Source: an uncultured Pseudomonadota bacterium
GTDB taxonomy: Bacteria; Pseudomonadota; Gammaproteobacteria; Burkholderiales; SG8-39
NCBI GenBank assembly: GCA_903909415.1
Contig: CAIVVS010000245.1
Location: forward strand, 1 to 24,494
DNA length: 24,494 bases
Direction: 5' to 3'
Every line of letters begins with the position of its first letter. Position 1 is the first letter of the stretch. The position numbers and the translations under genes are program-made. Shown piece after piece: positions 22,185 through 24,494 of this stretch. A model generated the notes under the pieces. That model did no database searches, had not been told where the DNA came from, and saw only the letters and a program-made list of their open reading frames with translations.

Positions 22185-22985
22185 TTATTTCAACGCCGCT
22201 TCAACGCCGCGCTTGGCCATCACCGTGATCAGGTGGGCGCGGTAGTCGGCCTTGGCGTGCAGGTCGGAGTTCAGGTCCTTGTCCGACACCTTGATGCTCG
22301 CCACCGACTCGGGCGCGAATTTCGCGGCCAGCGCCTTTTCCATCTCGGGCACGCGGAACACCACCGGGCCGGCGCCGGTCACCGCGACGCGCACGTTGCC
22401 GTTGCCGAAGTCGGCGATGAACACGCCGACGATGGCGTAGCGCGAGGCCGGGTTCTTGAACTTCATGTAGGAGGCGCGCTTGGGGATGGGGAACACCACC
22501 GAGGTGATGATCTCGCCGGCCGACAGCGCGGTCTCGTACATGCCCTTGAAGAACTTGTCGGCCTCGTGCTTGCCCTTGTTGGTCACGATGGTCGCGCCCA
22601 GGCCGACGCAGGCGGCGGGGTAGTCCGCGGCCGGGTCGTTGTTGGCGATGGAGCCGCCGCAGGTTCCCATGTTGCGCACCATGCGGTCGCCGATGCCGGC
22701 GGCGAGCGAGGCCAGCGCGGGCAGGGCCTTCTTGACCTCGGCCGACGCCGCCACTTCGGCGTGGCGCGCCATCGCGCCCAGCGTCACGGAGGAGGCCTCG
22801 ACCTTGATGCCGCGCAGCTCGGCGATGGTGCCCAGGTCAACGATCTGCGAGGGCTTCGCGAGGCGCAGCTTCATTGCGGCGACCATGCTCTGGCCGCCGG
22901 CCAGCAGCTTGGCGTCGGCGTCCTTGGCGACCACGGCGGAGGCGTCGGCGACGGAGTTGGCTTTGGAGTAGTTGAACGAGTACAT
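22185..22985 (-). CDS. coxM: CoxM-like FAD-binding subunit of a molybdenum hydroxylase
   Basis: A 266-residue medium subunit of the CO dehydrogenase/xanthine dehydrogenase family. It carries FAD and links the 2Fe-2S small subunit to the electron acceptor. The FAD pyrophosphate motif AGGQS is at 29-33 and the second motif is TCGGSIAN at 108-115 (the usual TIGG reads TCGG here). The length is slightly short for the family (about 280-290). A good ribosome site (AAGGGA) lies before the ATG, 11 bp after the coxL stop. The order coxL then coxM, with coxS presumably ahead of coxL outside the window, is the S-L-M order of form II enzymes. An intrinsic terminator follows. Confidence 0.94.
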   Translation of the reverse strand: MYSFNYSKANSVADASAVVAKDADAKLLAGGQSMVAAMKLRLAKPSQIVDLGTIAELRGIKVEASSVTLGAMARHAEVAASAEVKKALPALASLAAGIGDRMVRNMGTCGGSIANNDPAADYPAACVGLGATIVTNKGKHEADKFFKGMYETALSAGEIITSVVFPIPKRASYMKFKNPASRYAIVGVFIADFGNGNVRVAVTGAGPVVFRVPEMEKALAAKFAPESVASIKVSDKDLNSDLHAKADYRAHLITVMAKRGVEAALK

Positions 22986-22996
22986 GCGGTTTCCCT

Positions 22997-24494
<1,498 letters not shown>

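Overview
The window is very GC-rich, gene-dense bacterial DNA. A Bug-type (tripartite tricarboxylate) periplasmic receptor, many translationally coupled genes with 4-bp stop/start overlaps, a 7Fe ferredoxin of the FdxA type, and the style of the catabolic enzymes together suggest a betaproteobacterium, most likely Burkholderiales. That placement is inference from gene content. I see no rRNA, tRNA, insertion sequence, phage gene or CRISPR array. No gene-free gap exceeds about 215 bp.

Layout. (1) Positions 73-2212, + strand: a LysR regulator, then an orphan BenC-like ferredoxin/FAD/NAD reductase. (2) 2282-6496, - strand: coxG, plus a three-gene set of SDR dehydrogenase, allantoinase-like amidohydrolase and M20 hydrolase; the last two overlap by 4 bp. 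(3) 6633-8863, + strand: a Bug receptor and an MmgE/PrpD-family protein, divergent from the SDR set. (4) 8826-18265, - strand: a long run reading from 18265 downwards. It encodes a PaaA-like diiron oxygenase subunit, an unknown small protein, a TetR regulator, a MaoC-type hydratase, a PaaK-like CoA ligase, a thiolase, an ABC importer (ATPase, permease, binding protein), the 7Fe ferredoxin and an SDR-fold protein lacking the SDR catalytic residues. A plausible promoter with a palindromic operator lies just upstream of its first gene. (5) 18424-24494, - strand: coxL (cut by the window edge) and coxM, a strong intrinsic terminator, then coxD, malonyl-CoA decarboxylase and coxE.

How it may work. 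Block 4 reads as a self-contained uptake and degradation module. An ABC importer brings in an organic acid, the ligase makes the CoA thioester, the PaaA-like protein (perhaps with the ferredoxin and a reductase) oxygenates it, the MaoC hydratase and an SDR process it, and the thiolase cleaves it, all under TetR control. The substrate cannot be read from sequence. An aromatic, heterocyclic or alicyclic carboxylate is my inference.

The cox block encodes a molybdenum hydroxylase whose large subunit carries the form II signature AYRGAGR, not the copper-binding form I signature of proven CO dehydrogenases. Its true substrate is therefore open. The best leads are the orphan PaaA-like oxygenase operon, the malonyl-CoA decarboxylase gene sandwiched between coxD and coxE, and two hydrolase/SDR-family proteins with altered catalytic residues.
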